Assembly: GCF_041296385.1 (NCBI RefSeq)
Contig: NC_091013.1
Coordinates: 36,363,475-36,427,474, forward strand
DNA: 64,000 bases
Origin: Aphelocoma coerulescens
Taxonomy: Eukaryota; Chordata; Aves; Passeriformes; Corvidae
Direction: 5' to 3'
Shown: positions 25,601-36,003 of the stretch, in pieces
How the letters are laid out: every line of letters starts with the position of its first letter
Numbering within the stretch: position 1 is the stretch's first letter
Translations under genes and position numbers: made by a program
The notes under the pieces: generated by a model
Database searches by the model: none
Told to the model about the DNA's origin: nothing
Seen by the model: only the letters and a program-made list of their open reading frames with translations

Positions 25601-28600
25601 AGTGGTAGTGTGCCCCCAAAAAATTCCCCAAGAAAAAGGACATACAAGCACATTGAAAACATACTATTTACCATTTAGGCTGTGGAAACATTTTAATTCA
25701 CATATTTAAAGTGAATTCAGGGTATAAGAACAGATGCTTCTTTTTTGCAGTCTAAACTGTGCCATAGCAGATGATTCAGTAGCTTGAATTGCGGATCTTT
25801 CATTTTCATCTGAGTTTTTATGTATAAAAGCTTGGAAGTGTTTCAACTGTTCAAACCAATTACAATTGCCACTTCTAAATTGATTTTGAATATTGCTTGT
25901 TTTACAGTCAGTTGCTTCCTTCCGGTTCTTTTTTTTTTTCTTTTAGTTTAGAGTGTGTAGTATTTCTGCAGTACTGCTAAGGTGAATGAAGAAGACAGTA
26001 AATGAATGCACAGATCAACCCCTTGCAGTAACTCTGAAATATTCATCATAAAGAAAAGTAAAATAGGAAAACAGTACAGGGAAAGGAAAAAAGAAAAAAT
26101 ATCACCATTTACTGTTTACAGGGATGGTAAGAGTATCACAACAATTGCCCTTGAAAATATTAACGTTGGATGAATCAAATGACAAATTGTCAACAGCATG
26201 CCAGTAATTATGTCAAATAATTGTTTTTCTTTCATGCAAATAAAAATGGAAATCAACATACTTAACAGAGGATTGTATGCAGTTTAAGAGAGGGATAAAT
26301 CACTTTGAAACAGCTCAGTGTATTTACCCCTAAACTGCAAGTAATTAAACAATAAATATTTGGATATTTCTGTTGATTCTATCCTTAGGAAAAAAATGAC
26401 TTGCATACTAAAAAAAAAAAAAATCTGTCATCTTGCTTGACTCTCCATTCAATTTAATTTTTCTACTGCCTTGCAAACAGAGATTCAGTTACTAGCTTGC
26501 AAATTATGATGATTTTGTGTTCTAATATTTTGAAATAAAGAACAAACTATTTTTCTTAACTGTTTCAAGGACAGTGCTGTGTTCCTCCATGATTATGGAT
26601 ATTCATGCCAATAGGCCTACTCAAATAAAGAAATATGATTGTATGCAGGTTTAAAGAAGTTGAATAATATCATAAACTCCTGATCTCAGATTTAAATTAA
26701 ATGCAATATTAGTTATGCAAATTGGGAGGAACAAGATAGGCATTTTAAAGAGGAGATGTCTGTGGTAAAAGAGAGAGAATCTATCCTACACGCTATTTTC
26801 CCCCATGTAGTCTTTGAGGAGTGTTTCTATAAAAGTTATGTCCTTTTAATAACCTGTTACATAGATTTATAGCCAACTGACTAAAATGTCCATCAGTATT
26901 AATTCTAAACTCATGTGAAAACTACTGTAAGCACGTTATGGACAAAAGCAGCATTAGCTTAACAATGTATGTATACAGTTATTTCATATAGAATATGCAC
27001 AACAAATAGTGACATGGATTTTTAAGGTATTACAAATGCATTAGTGCCTTCTCTTATAGGAGTATTTTCTTCCATTTTATAAAAGCAGCTATGACTGCAG
27101 TCTCATTTTGTAATTACTGCATTATTTTAAGCATTTTCCCCAAATAAATTAGCTTCTCAGTGTGTTTTCCACAACCTTTGTATTCCTGCCTTTACCAGTA
27201 CTGTAAAATAGTTTGGCATAATCAGCCTGCTCTTATCTGTCTAGACTTAAATTTTCTGTTCCTCCTGGGATTTCATTGAGTCTGCTACAGCTAGTGCTAG
27301 TGACAGATTCTCTTTGAGATCTTGAAGCTATGAATATGCGAAGAACAAAGACAAGAAAAAGATTTTTTTATTTCTTTATCTGGTACCCAAACAGATTTTG
27401 GGCTACCCAAACCTGGCTTATATATTTAGAAATTACTGTAATTTGAAATTAATAATTCTCTTATGAGATGGTTTGGTATCTCCAGCATTGCTTGAACTGG
27501 ACAGAAACATTGTACCTGTTTTCTGCATTCCAGATGGAAATATCTTTTGATGATGGTTCTTTTCAAAACTCAATCCAAAAAATCACTGAGCTCTGCTCTC
27601 CAGACGAAGGCAATGTGGTGATGATTCCCATGCCCCACACCACATGGTATTCAGGAAACCAAGGTTGGAATGTGTACCATTTTCTTTGCATCCTTTTTCA
27701 GACGTGGTACCAAAGGATGTCATTCAACAGTGTGTTTTCTCTGATGTAAAAGCCATTTTAAGAACAGCTGGACACTCATTCCTCCTTCTACCTAACAGGT
27801 CCCTTCTCAGAGAGACTGAGAGGAAAGACTTATGCCAGGGTCTTCTGTTATTTATCTGAGTGTGAAAAAGGGTGTGTTCTTAGCATACAAGAAATCTTTA
27901 CTATGGCGCTAAGAAACATATGCCAATTTTTTTTTTTTTCTTAAAACTGGTGAGTTTTCACAGAATTATGTGATTTGCATGAACAGGAATTTTCCTGAAA
28001 GGAACAGAAATAGAAACTTCCCATACAGTTTAGATAGCTGGTGTAAATGGCATCATTGACACTTAGCTCTGTTTGATATACTTATATCTGTATACATTTA
28101 GGTGTTAATTATTCAGTGGAGAGCTGTTTTAATCCCAGCATTGATACAGCAAAGGATATTCCATAAGTTAAAACAGAAAATAATAATTTCATGCATGAAT
28201 AATCAAACTTCATGTCCTAATGTAGTCATGCAGGAGAGAGTCAGACAGCTCTAATACATCCAGGTTCATATGAGAGACGAGGTAGAACAATGATAAATTA
28301 TTGTTGTTTCTGTTCCATTTATTTAAGAGAGCTGGCTAAAACACTGTCAAATAAATGGGTCATCTAACTTTTCACTGTAGAATGATTTTTCCTGAGGTTT
28401 CCTATCAGTGCTTATTGTACCTCATCTTTTCATAGCCCTGCAGCTCTGGGATTGTTAATGGTATTTCTTAGCTATCTCAGGATAGATAGGTGTTTTCACA
28501 TGCTGCAAGCTCTGCCAGTTCACCGGCATAAGTATATGTCATTTTCCCCAACCTGTGGCCTTCAATTCAGAGTACTACTCAGATTCTGCACAGGCTCCCA

Positions 28601-29000
28601 CTTATTTGTGCATCACGCTGTTGGCTCACACTGTTCACCACTAAGCCTTTTTTCTCCCCTGCTCTCTTGGCCTTTTACTAATATCGCTAACTAGCAATGA
28701 TAAAATGACTATAGTATTTCATTTTAAGTGTCATTTTTACAGTATATGGTAGCACATTAGTGTCCAAATTTTAAAAACATAATGGCAAAAAATCTTTCAT
28801 CATCAAATATGTTGACTGACTTTTTAAAACAATATATATCATATTGTAAACCATGAGCTATATTATGAAATAAATGTTAAGATCCTCAAGTGAAAATGAA
28901 CTAGTATAATATGAATCATAATCAGGTCCTCCTTTTTCACATTCTTGCATAGCACAACAAATAAAGAAATAAACCCATTAGAGATAAATATAAAAAACAT
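22661..29000. other. Unique AT-rich DNA, no gene established
   Basis: About 6.3 kb with no recognised gene or mobile element. There is a T run at 24147-24160. A 93-codon + strand frame (27468-27749) includes an acceptor-like pyrimidine stretch ending in CAG at about 27533, but no good donor follows and no family motif is recognised. The rest is AT-rich with only short homopolymers. Confidence 0.5.
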
Positions 29001-29485
29001 TTCACTAGACCACGTTTCTCAGGCCCCATCCAACCTTGAACACTGCCAGGGATAGGGTATCCACAACTTCTCTGGGCAACCTGTTCCACCACTCTCACGG
29101 CAAAGAACTTCCTCCTAGCAGCTAGTCTAAAACAAATCTAAACCCTCCTTTAGTTTCAATTCATTCCCCTTGTCCTGTCCCTACATGCTCTTCTAAAAAC
29201 TCTTTCTTGTAGGCTCCCTTCACATACTGGAAGGCTGCAATTAGGTCACCCAAAGCCGCCTTTTGTTCCAAGCTGAACAAACCCAATTCTCTGAGCCTTT
29301 CCTCATAGAAGGGGTGTTCCATCCCTCTAATCATGTTGCTGGTCCTCAGCTGGATGCAGTACTTCAGGTGGGGTCTCACCACAGTGGAATAGAGAGTCAG
29401 CATCACCTTCCTCAACCTACTGGCCACGCTGCTTTTGATGCAGGCCAGAGCATGGTTGCCTTTCTGGGCTTCAAGCACACATTGC
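29001..29485 (-). mobile_element. CR1 LINE C-terminal ORF2 and 3' UTR, truncated at both ends, - strand
   Basis: On the - strand this reads as the CR1 ORF2 C-terminal region: 'EAQKGNHALACIKSSVASR' (about 29480-29425), 'LYSTVVRPHLKYCIQ' (about 29395-29350), then directly 'MIRGMEH', 'YEERLRELGLFSLEQ' and 'GDLIAAFQYVKG' (to about 29210), followed by the 3' UTR with GGTTGGATGGGGCCTGAGA at about 29034-29016. About 25 codons normally found between YCIQ and MIRG are missing, and the join keeps the frame. An open frame of 163 codons (29161-29652) runs through this; its first 55 or so residues lie outside CR1. The last roughly 90 bp of a CR1, including the terminal octamer-type repeat, are absent: similarity stops near TCTAGTGAAA at about 29000. 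Confidence 0.9.
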
Positions 29486-29680
29486 ACAGAAGTTTCTTTC
29501 TTCTGTGTGCTCAAAGGAAAAACTGTTTGAAAATGGGTTAAGTAGTTTTGGGACCAGTAATAGCTTTCTACAGCTGCCAGCCTGTCCTTTGACCACAGTT
29601 TCTTTAGGCAGGAATTAAACCTATCTCTCTCCAAAGCAAAGGAGAAAGACAATGGCTTTCACAACCAGTCTCCAATCCTA
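29486..29680. other. Junction sequence between CR1 fragment and LTR
   Basis: About 200 bp that match neither CR1 nor the adjacent LTR as I recognise them. They could be host DNA, CR1 sequence of an unusual subfamily, or internal sequence of the neighbouring retroviral element, which would lie downstream of the LTR in its - strand orientation. The reading frame that crosses the CR1 fragment continues into this stretch up to 29652. Confidence 0.4.
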
Positions 29681-29726
29681 AAGCAGTAACGCTGTCCCTG
29701 GCTCGTTTCCACAAGCTCTGAAATGT

Positions 29727-30194
29727 CCTGAGTCAGAGGAAAAGCAGCATTATTTCTGTGATGTCTTTCTGGACCGGCTTAGCAGAAAAGCGCTGGCTGG
29801 GCGCGTGTGCTGGTTCCTCCAAGGAGGAGGCACTCCCGGGACCCGATGGGCTGCGCTCGCGTTGATCCGGAGGCAAAGGAAAAGAGAGGGGCTTCTGGTC
29901 TAGTCTGGTTTAGCAATCAGAACATGCAATGATCTTAATGGCACCTGGAGGCTTTCCCCTCACTTTTATAGGGGGTTTGAAAACCGCGGGGAAAGGGGGA
30001 AAACAACCAATGGGTTACAAGCCAGGGGGAGGATACAATTCAACAAGAACCAATGGGGGAAACCGAGAGGCGGGAGTTATAACAAGGAACCCATGAACAA
30101 CCGAGTAAGGGAGAATTTTCCCCAACAGGGAGAGGCTGATTGGACCCGGGCGCAGCCCAGGGGGACGTGGCTTAGGTCTCTGTGCCGCCCATCA
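29727..30194 (-). mobile_element. Retroviral LTR (endogenous retrovirus), - strand
   Basis: A sharply G+C-richer block than its surroundings with the architecture of an LTR read on the - strand. The U3-like part carries an inverted CCAAT box at 30007-30011, another at 30050-30054 and a CCAAT in the direct sense at 30139-30143. They lie upstream of a TATA box at 29964-29970, and a GC-rich R/U5-like segment follows. A candidate 5' end is TGATGGGCGG at 30194, preceded on the same strand by a purine-rich tract (GAGGGAGGG) of the kind that primes plus-strand DNA next to an LTR. A candidate 3' end is at 29727 (...TCAGGACA). An alternative start is TGTTGGGG at 30127. No clear primer-binding site and no target-site duplication were found, so the ends are provisional. 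It resembles LTRs I recall from songbird genomes; the family is not assigned. Confidence 0.65.
29964..29970 (-). promoter_or_regulatory. TATA box of the LTR promoter
   Basis: TATAAAA on the - strand, with three CCAAT-type boxes 35-180 bp upstream. This spacing is typical of a retroviral U3 promoter, and transcription would run towards lower coordinates, into the truncated CR1. Activity today is unknown. Confidence 0.65.
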
Positions 30195-30330
30195 ACCCTC
30201 CCTCATTGTCACTGTCCTGGGTGGGGAATTCTACCCACGGGAGAGCCCTGAATTGATTGACATTCCCTGCCCAGCCCAGCCCAGCAGTGGGCTGGGTCGC
30301 AGCAACAAAGTACGGCCTGCAGGCGCTTTT
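30195..30330 (-). mobile_element. Probable 3' end of retroviral internal region upstream of the LTR
   Basis: This GC-rich segment lies immediately 5' of the LTR on the - strand. It ends in a purine-rich tract (about 30196-30206) that could be the polypurine tract, which makes it likely that some internal sequence of the same endogenous retrovirus is preserved. It also holds a GC-rich hairpin (30275-30296) overlapping a G-quadruplex motif (30265-30282). No coding remnant is recognised. It may alternatively be the distal U3 of a longer LTR. Confidence 0.4.
30265..30296. repeat. GC hairpin overlapping a G-quadruplex motif
   Basis: CCCAGCCCA (30275-30283) and its exact reverse complement TGGGCTGGG (30288-30296) flank a 4-base loop. 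The left side overlaps four C runs of three separated by two bases (30265-30282), which makes a G-quadruplex motif on the - strand. Confidence 0.85.
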
Positions 30331-31094
30331 ATAATAGAACTATTAAGTAATTATAGCTTTTCAACTAAGAAAATAAAACTGCAGTTTTCATGTCATGAAA
30401 CAGCCACCATGGGGATTAAGAAGAATTCTACCTTTATCACTCGCACCATGCTTTGATGTGATCTCATCATCCTCTCTGAAGTAAGCAAGCCTCAGCCATT
30501 CTGACACAGCCAGGACATGAAAAGCTACTTTATTAATGAAGGATGGAAAAGTCCATTCCCCTTCTTTTTCTGCTTCTGACTCTGAAACACTCTCAGGTCT
30601 TACCACAGTCAGAAAACTGACTCATTTTCCTGTTGCCGTGACCAGTAGCTGATCCCCGGGTCTCCCAGGTTTCTGGCATCTGAACATGCCAACCACTGAA
30701 GCCCAAAGTCCCTCTGCCATTGCTGCAAACTCAGACCTGCATACACACAGCAAGGTGCACAGACAAGAGCACACACTCACACACGTGTTACAGATTGCCA
30801 TAGTCATCCAGTCTGTAGCTGAGTCCTCTCATCTCCTCACATACAGGGACTCACATTTACAAAAGAATCTTGCCAGGAGCTGGACCAGACCTATATGCTT
30901 AGTTGTAGATAATCTCTGTCACCATGGCCTTCCCATTAGCTGACCTCCTGCTCTCTCCAGTAGCCACCTTGCAGATCCTTTCTTTTTCTTCAGTGTAAGC
31001 CCAGACTTACGATTATTCCACTATGTGGCTCCCAAACCTTTTACCCTCCTTGGCAGCTAGTCCAGCTTCATTTTCATCAGCAATGATATGCTGG
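30331..31094 (-). mobile_element. Possible second LTR or old retroelement segment, - strand (weak)
   Basis: Moderately G+C-richer than the flanking DNA. On the - strand an AATAAA polyadenylation signal (30529-30534) is followed after about 70 bp by ...GAGATCACA at about 30457, an arrangement like the R-U5 end of an LTR. Upstream on that strand there is a TG-rich stretch (about 30735-30790) and G+C-rich U3-like sequence. I cannot define a 5' end, inverted termini or a target-site duplication. Short open frames here (60-85 codons on both strands) show no motif. It may equally be host sequence. Confidence 0.3.
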
Positions 31095-31445
31095 TGTGTC
31101 ATGGTTTAGTATAGTTTGGGTTTTTTGTTAGAGGTCTCCATCAGTTGTGCCCGGTTTCAAACTGAACCTGCTACATGGTGCAAACAGCCCAACTCATCAT
31201 GCAGGTTCATTGGCCTTGGTAGTTGCTGGTACCAGAAACAGACAAACAGACAGACAGAGAGACCTGGTCTGATTCCTGTTTCTGGCACACACCTACACAC
31301 ACACACAACCACACTGAAGAGTCCTCTCAAGAGGAAGAGAGTTGGGAATTAGTTCAACGCGAAGAGAGGACAAATTGCGCTGAGTGGGCACAGGGAATAA
31401 CCCGACCAAGCATTTGATTGCATGGCTGGAGGTAGCTAAATTAGC
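31095..31445 (+). other. Repeat-like segment with CAGA microsatellite and inverted repeat, origin unresolved
   Basis: It begins with TGTCATGGTTTAG (31097-31109), a sequence I associate with the start of some avian retroviral LTRs, but the rest does not follow a family I recognise. It contains a CAGA/CAAA run (about 31240-31262), a short (AC)n (31291-31308), and exact inverted arms CCAGAAACAG (31232-31241) and CTGTTTCTGG (31276-31285). Open frames of 64-78 codons here are low-complexity and unsupported. Confidence 0.3.
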
Positions 31446-32889
31446 TGACTTAGGCAAAGAGGACATATGTGTTTCATATAAAAGATCAAGCCAATTAAAA
31501 AAATTAAAACAGATGAAGAAAAAAATTCTCTGCTTTGCCTAGCATGAGTTACCCATGTCTATCACTAAAAACTTACTGTGCTGTTCATCAGCATTCTGCT
31601 CTTTTCCCAGTAAAAAAAAGATTATGACATTTTTGACCTGAATAAATCTATATTCAGCTCTATATCCTGTCTAATCAATACTGGAAAGTTATTGAAATAC
31701 TTCCAACCAATCTAACATTTTTGTTTTTTCCTGACACAGACATGCTAATATGAGTCTATATAATTGAACCAAAAAGAGCGTAAAACAATACAGTCAAACT
31801 TCCAAGAAATATGAGAGGTTGTGGGGGGGTGTTGTTCTTGCAGGGATGTTTTTTTGTTGTTGTTGTTTTTCTCGTGACATTTAAAACTGGATAAACTGTT
31901 AGTATTCTCTGGCAATCACCTTGAAACTGCCTGGTTTTCTATATTCCCTAAAATTATGTTTTCCTTCCAGAATCCATCATAGAGAAGATTACTTAATATC
32001 TTGTACTACTCAGTGAGGAAGAATCTTCAAGCAAATAATCTTTTCTTTCTTTCTGTCTTCTTTGACAGTATATTATCAGTAGTTGCAGTGCTTCTAGCAT
32101 GACTTCATGAAAGTAACTATTTTTGGGGAATAGAAAGATTTTTTTTTTTTTTTTCAGGAAAGAAAATTTAATTATCTCATTAGTCAGTTCATCACAAAAT
32201 ATTTGGACCTGACATTCAGCAGTAAAATTTGGGGCACAGGAACAATGGAAATAGTAATGATGATGCTGATGGTGGTGATAATAAATAATATTATAACATG
32301 ATGTTCTTAATAATTCAATGAGTGATTAATCGGATAAGTATAGAAACTCTTTGTCTTCCTGGAATACCTGCAATCAGAATAATATTTCCCTGGAAAAGAT
32401 ATTTTCATTGATATATCTTTCACCCAGACAGGTTTGAGTTGTGTAATGGGAACAAGTAGTCCTCAGGAGACAGGCCTTATGATATTATTTTTCACCTAGT
32501 GGAAAGATATTAGTGATTAAGACACCACAACAAGAACAGGATTAAGTATTCTTTGCTTATAAGAGCAATTTTTTTTTCCATTCACACATGTGACTGCAAA
32601 ATTTTCAAATTCATGTTCCACAAAGGTGCATTGTACAAGTATCCATAAGAAGTTGAAATAAAAAGAAGTAAACACTTTTCTGTTTTTTAAAAAAAGTTTG
32701 CATATCTTTTATTTACATTTAATATTTCCTTAGCATTCCTTTTGATTTCTATAGTACTTTCATTATTATAGCCTACATAGTACGATATTACATGACAGGG
32801 AATAGTAATGACCCTCATTTCATGCACAAGGTTAGGAAGAGTGACAAAACAAGTTGTAGGCAGACTGTTCCATGCGACCATTCAGACTT
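31446..32889. other. Unique AT-rich DNA, no gene seen
   Basis: Contains a (TTG)n run at about 31853-31867, a T run at about 32140-32154 and an imperfect TGA/TGG trinucleotide patch at about 32254-32282. No exon, RNA gene or recognisable element. Confidence 0.55.
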
Positions 32890-33110
32890 TTAGGGATGCC
32901 AGGAGGCCTCTAGCACATCCCTACACAGAGCAGAACCACCTGTGAAATCAGACCACACTGCTGAAGTCTCTGTTCAGTTGGGTCCTGAAAACCTACAAGG
33001 ATGGAGCCTCCACAGCCTCCCTGAGCAGCCTGAAGAATCCAGTCTTGCAACCCATCCCTAGTGCATGTATCAAACTGCTTGTAAACCAGTAATTTTTTTC
33101 TGTATACCTT
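32890..33110 (-). mobile_element. CR1-like LINE 3' fragment, diverged, - strand
   Basis: The clearest part is 32975-33033, where the + strand reads CCTGAAAACCTACAAGGATG, then GAGCCTCCACAGCCTC and CTGAGCAGCCTG. This is the reverse complement of the CR1 region near the end of ORF2, normally '...CAGGCTGCCCAGGGAGG.TGTGGAGTCTCCATC.TTGGAG'. Flanking bases on both sides align only loosely. The terminal octamer-type repeat is missing and the copy is heavily diverged, so it is an old or deleted remnant. Confidence 0.65.
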
Positions 33111-36003
33111 ATACCATACTGTCTTCATCACTGAGAAACATTTATCTCTATTTCAAGACTGGGTTTTTTGCTTTGTTTATATTTCACCTTGATCAAAACC
33201 ACTTCACATAAGCCACATGGAGCACATGCAGAATTTTCTACATTCCTATTACCAAGTCTTCTTAGTTGGTCTGAATTTAAGGAGAGGAAAGGGTGCAATA
33301 GCTACGTTAGTGTGCATTCACCTTTAAGTTATTATATATAATATAATAGATAAAAAAATATAAGCTGCACATTTCAAAATAACACAACCTATTAGCTATT
33401 ATGTATCTCAGGTTCATTGTTCCATTGTTATATACTCTATATGGAAAAGAGAGCATTTATAGAATGTTATTAAAAGGTACTAGCCTGAAAAAGCTATGAA
33501 TTTTTATATACTCTGGAAGTTCATACAGCACAGATTTTGCCATCGAGGCAGAGCTTTCTGCCAATCCCATTTTAAACTATTATTTCTAAAATGAAAGATA
33601 ATAGATTTTTTTTTTATTTCATTTTATCAGTCACTAGCAAAGTTCTTGGTCATGGATGCTGATTTCACAATTATCGCTGGTCATGGTAGGAATGAACTCT
33701 ATGGGTTGTACTCTGTGACTGATGATTTGAAAGTCAAATGGCCTTTTAGGTGAATTGCTATAGTTTATCCCAGCATTTTTGGATGCTCATTTTACCAGAA
33801 ATGTGGAAATTGTTCTCTATCCATAAAGTGTAAGGTGTAATCTTTCTGAATTTTTTCTCTTGCTAGTGTTGATGCTGGAGACCATAGCAAACTTGTACAC
33901 TGGATGAGTAAAATTCTTCCTTGTCTCTTTTAATTTTTGAGGGCTAAAAATACTGTACCTAGAAGTACTCAAACATTTTTCTGTCTTAAGTCCTGCCTAG
34001 TGTTACTGTTTGCTGCGTGTAGTTTCTTAGCTCAACAGTAAATTCAAAATGAAATATATCTCTTGAGCTGTGTGAACTGTGAGTGCAAAGGACATGGCTC
34101 TGTAGAGCAGTAATAAAAGTAACATTACCTGGCACTATATTTGAAGTTATTGAATTCCTCATCATTTATCCATAATAGGAGGGCGAAGGTCTGATTTCCA
34201 CATCCCTGACTGCTGAAAGCCAGTGTTACTTACTAGAGTCACTGGAACTTTCTGTTATTTTTCCAAGTGTAAACCTTATTCACACAAATATAAGTTGTGT
34301 TAAGGCCCAGGCCTATTCCATCTAACCTTAGACAATTAACTGAGTGTATAAACTAGAAATCTAACACTGTCTAATGGAAAAGAGAAGCTTACCTAAAATT
34401 AGCCCTCCACTAATACCTTTGATTAGTTCCTAGTCTTAAGGACAGGCACTCAAAGATGGTTTGTCCGTTTAAAACTTGAACACAAACATCAGAGCTTGAC
34501 AACATTTGTGCTAATCAAGGGGAAAAAAAAAAGAGACATATTGGAATCAGAATTTCATTAAAATAAGATAATGGTACTTAATTGTTTACCTGAAAAAAAG
34601 TTGATTTCCAGTTCAAGAAACCAAAGTGCCAGACAACAGAAGTCAGAGTTGTATCTGCATGCCTTTGTTCACTCCTAAGGCCAAAGGAAGGATCTGAAAA
34701 CTTCTATTTCAAGAATTATTGGAATAGGGTTTAATCAGGTGTTGCCAAACATTTTTTTATTTGTTCTCCAGCTTGGGGTAAAATAATAAACTCTGCTCTA
34801 TTTAAAAAAAAAAAAATAGTGGTAAAAATACATATGACTTTTTTTTCCTCCTCATTCTCTTTGATCCCCTTTTGGACCATAGGTGCATATTTCTAATATA
34901 CTTTTCTTGCTGATGGACCACATCTCCTCTCTAACTTGAGAAAAAATATTTTGACAGGCCAGTATTTAAAAATAGTTAAGAAATTATAAATATAGTGTTA
35001 TGATTATGTTTTTCAAACATTTTATGAAATAGCTAAGTAATCAGAAAAGGATACATTTTAAGGTGGCCACAGTGCTACAAATTAAAATTAAAGAACACAG
35101 CAATACTTTGTCCATTTTAAATTCATTTTTAAATGCTGGAAAAGTTATCTCTTTGCAATCTATATGCCAGGAATTATTATTGTTTAACAAAGCTAAAAGC
35201 CAAGCTAGTTCTTCATTTTGATACTGTGTATTAAAGGGAGATCTGAAACAACACCAACCATAGGAACATATCTTTCTGTAAATTATGTGGTATTCCATGT
35301 TCTTGGTCTCTTTACTCAGAGCTCAGTGACAATCTTGTAGCTATTTCAGGTTTGTTTGTTTGTTTCCCCAATCAGTGTTTTTTCCCTAATTCACCATCAA
35401 TTTACCAAAAATCTCAGTGTAAACAGTGGTGCTGACTAGGGATTCTGATGGGTTACAAGGAATTAAATTCTGTATGACAGCTGTGTCTTGTTTACAAGGT
35501 TTATAATTCCAACCTCTGCATATTGCAAGGTTCAGTTGCAGTTACACATTCATATCTTGACAGAAAAGTTGTCTGAAGATCATCAAAATTCTTGAGGTAA
35601 TCAGAAGGAAATTTGCAAACAACTGTGGACCTATTTGTCTGTTCTGTAAGTTTCATTCTTTTGTACACAAAAACTTCATTATTCTTATGCCAATTTAGAA
35701 GGGATTTTGTGATGAGCACACAGATAATGTGGCACAATTTAGCATGAGCCAGGCATTTAGCAACTCACATCATAAATTATGACAGAATTCCCAATTTCAA
35801 TAAGACTTTATAAGTTCAGAAGCAAGCAATTTTTAAATAACAATTAATTTACATAACTTTAATCAGATTCATTATTTTGAAATATCTTGTACTCAGTATT
35901 TTTGATGGAGCCACAACTTTTTGTCATTTAGTGTACACACTACTAAGACAGTCTACCCTTTTGTCAGCTACAGTCATTTCTGATAAAGACCTCTTACCTG
36001 GAA
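33111..36003. other. Unique AT-rich DNA, no gene seen
   Basis: No recognisable gene or element. A short AT-dinucleotide-like patch lies at about 33330-33362, A runs at 34521-34531 and 34804-34816, and a (GTTT)n patch at about 35350-35366. Frames on the - strand at 35041-35298 and 35501-35737 (85 and 78 codons) have no family features. Confidence 0.55.

Noticed and set aside
29690..29720. Primer-binding-site-like string TGGAAACGAGCCAGGGAC on the - strand
   Set aside because: It begins TGG and ends GGGAC like some retroviral primer sites, but it does not directly follow an LTR end in CA and I cannot match it to a tRNA 3' end.
29500..30300. CpG-island promoter of a host gene
   Set aside because: The GC-rich block has LTR-type TATA/CCAAT spacing and a purine-rich tract, and no host exon follows it in the direction of transcription.
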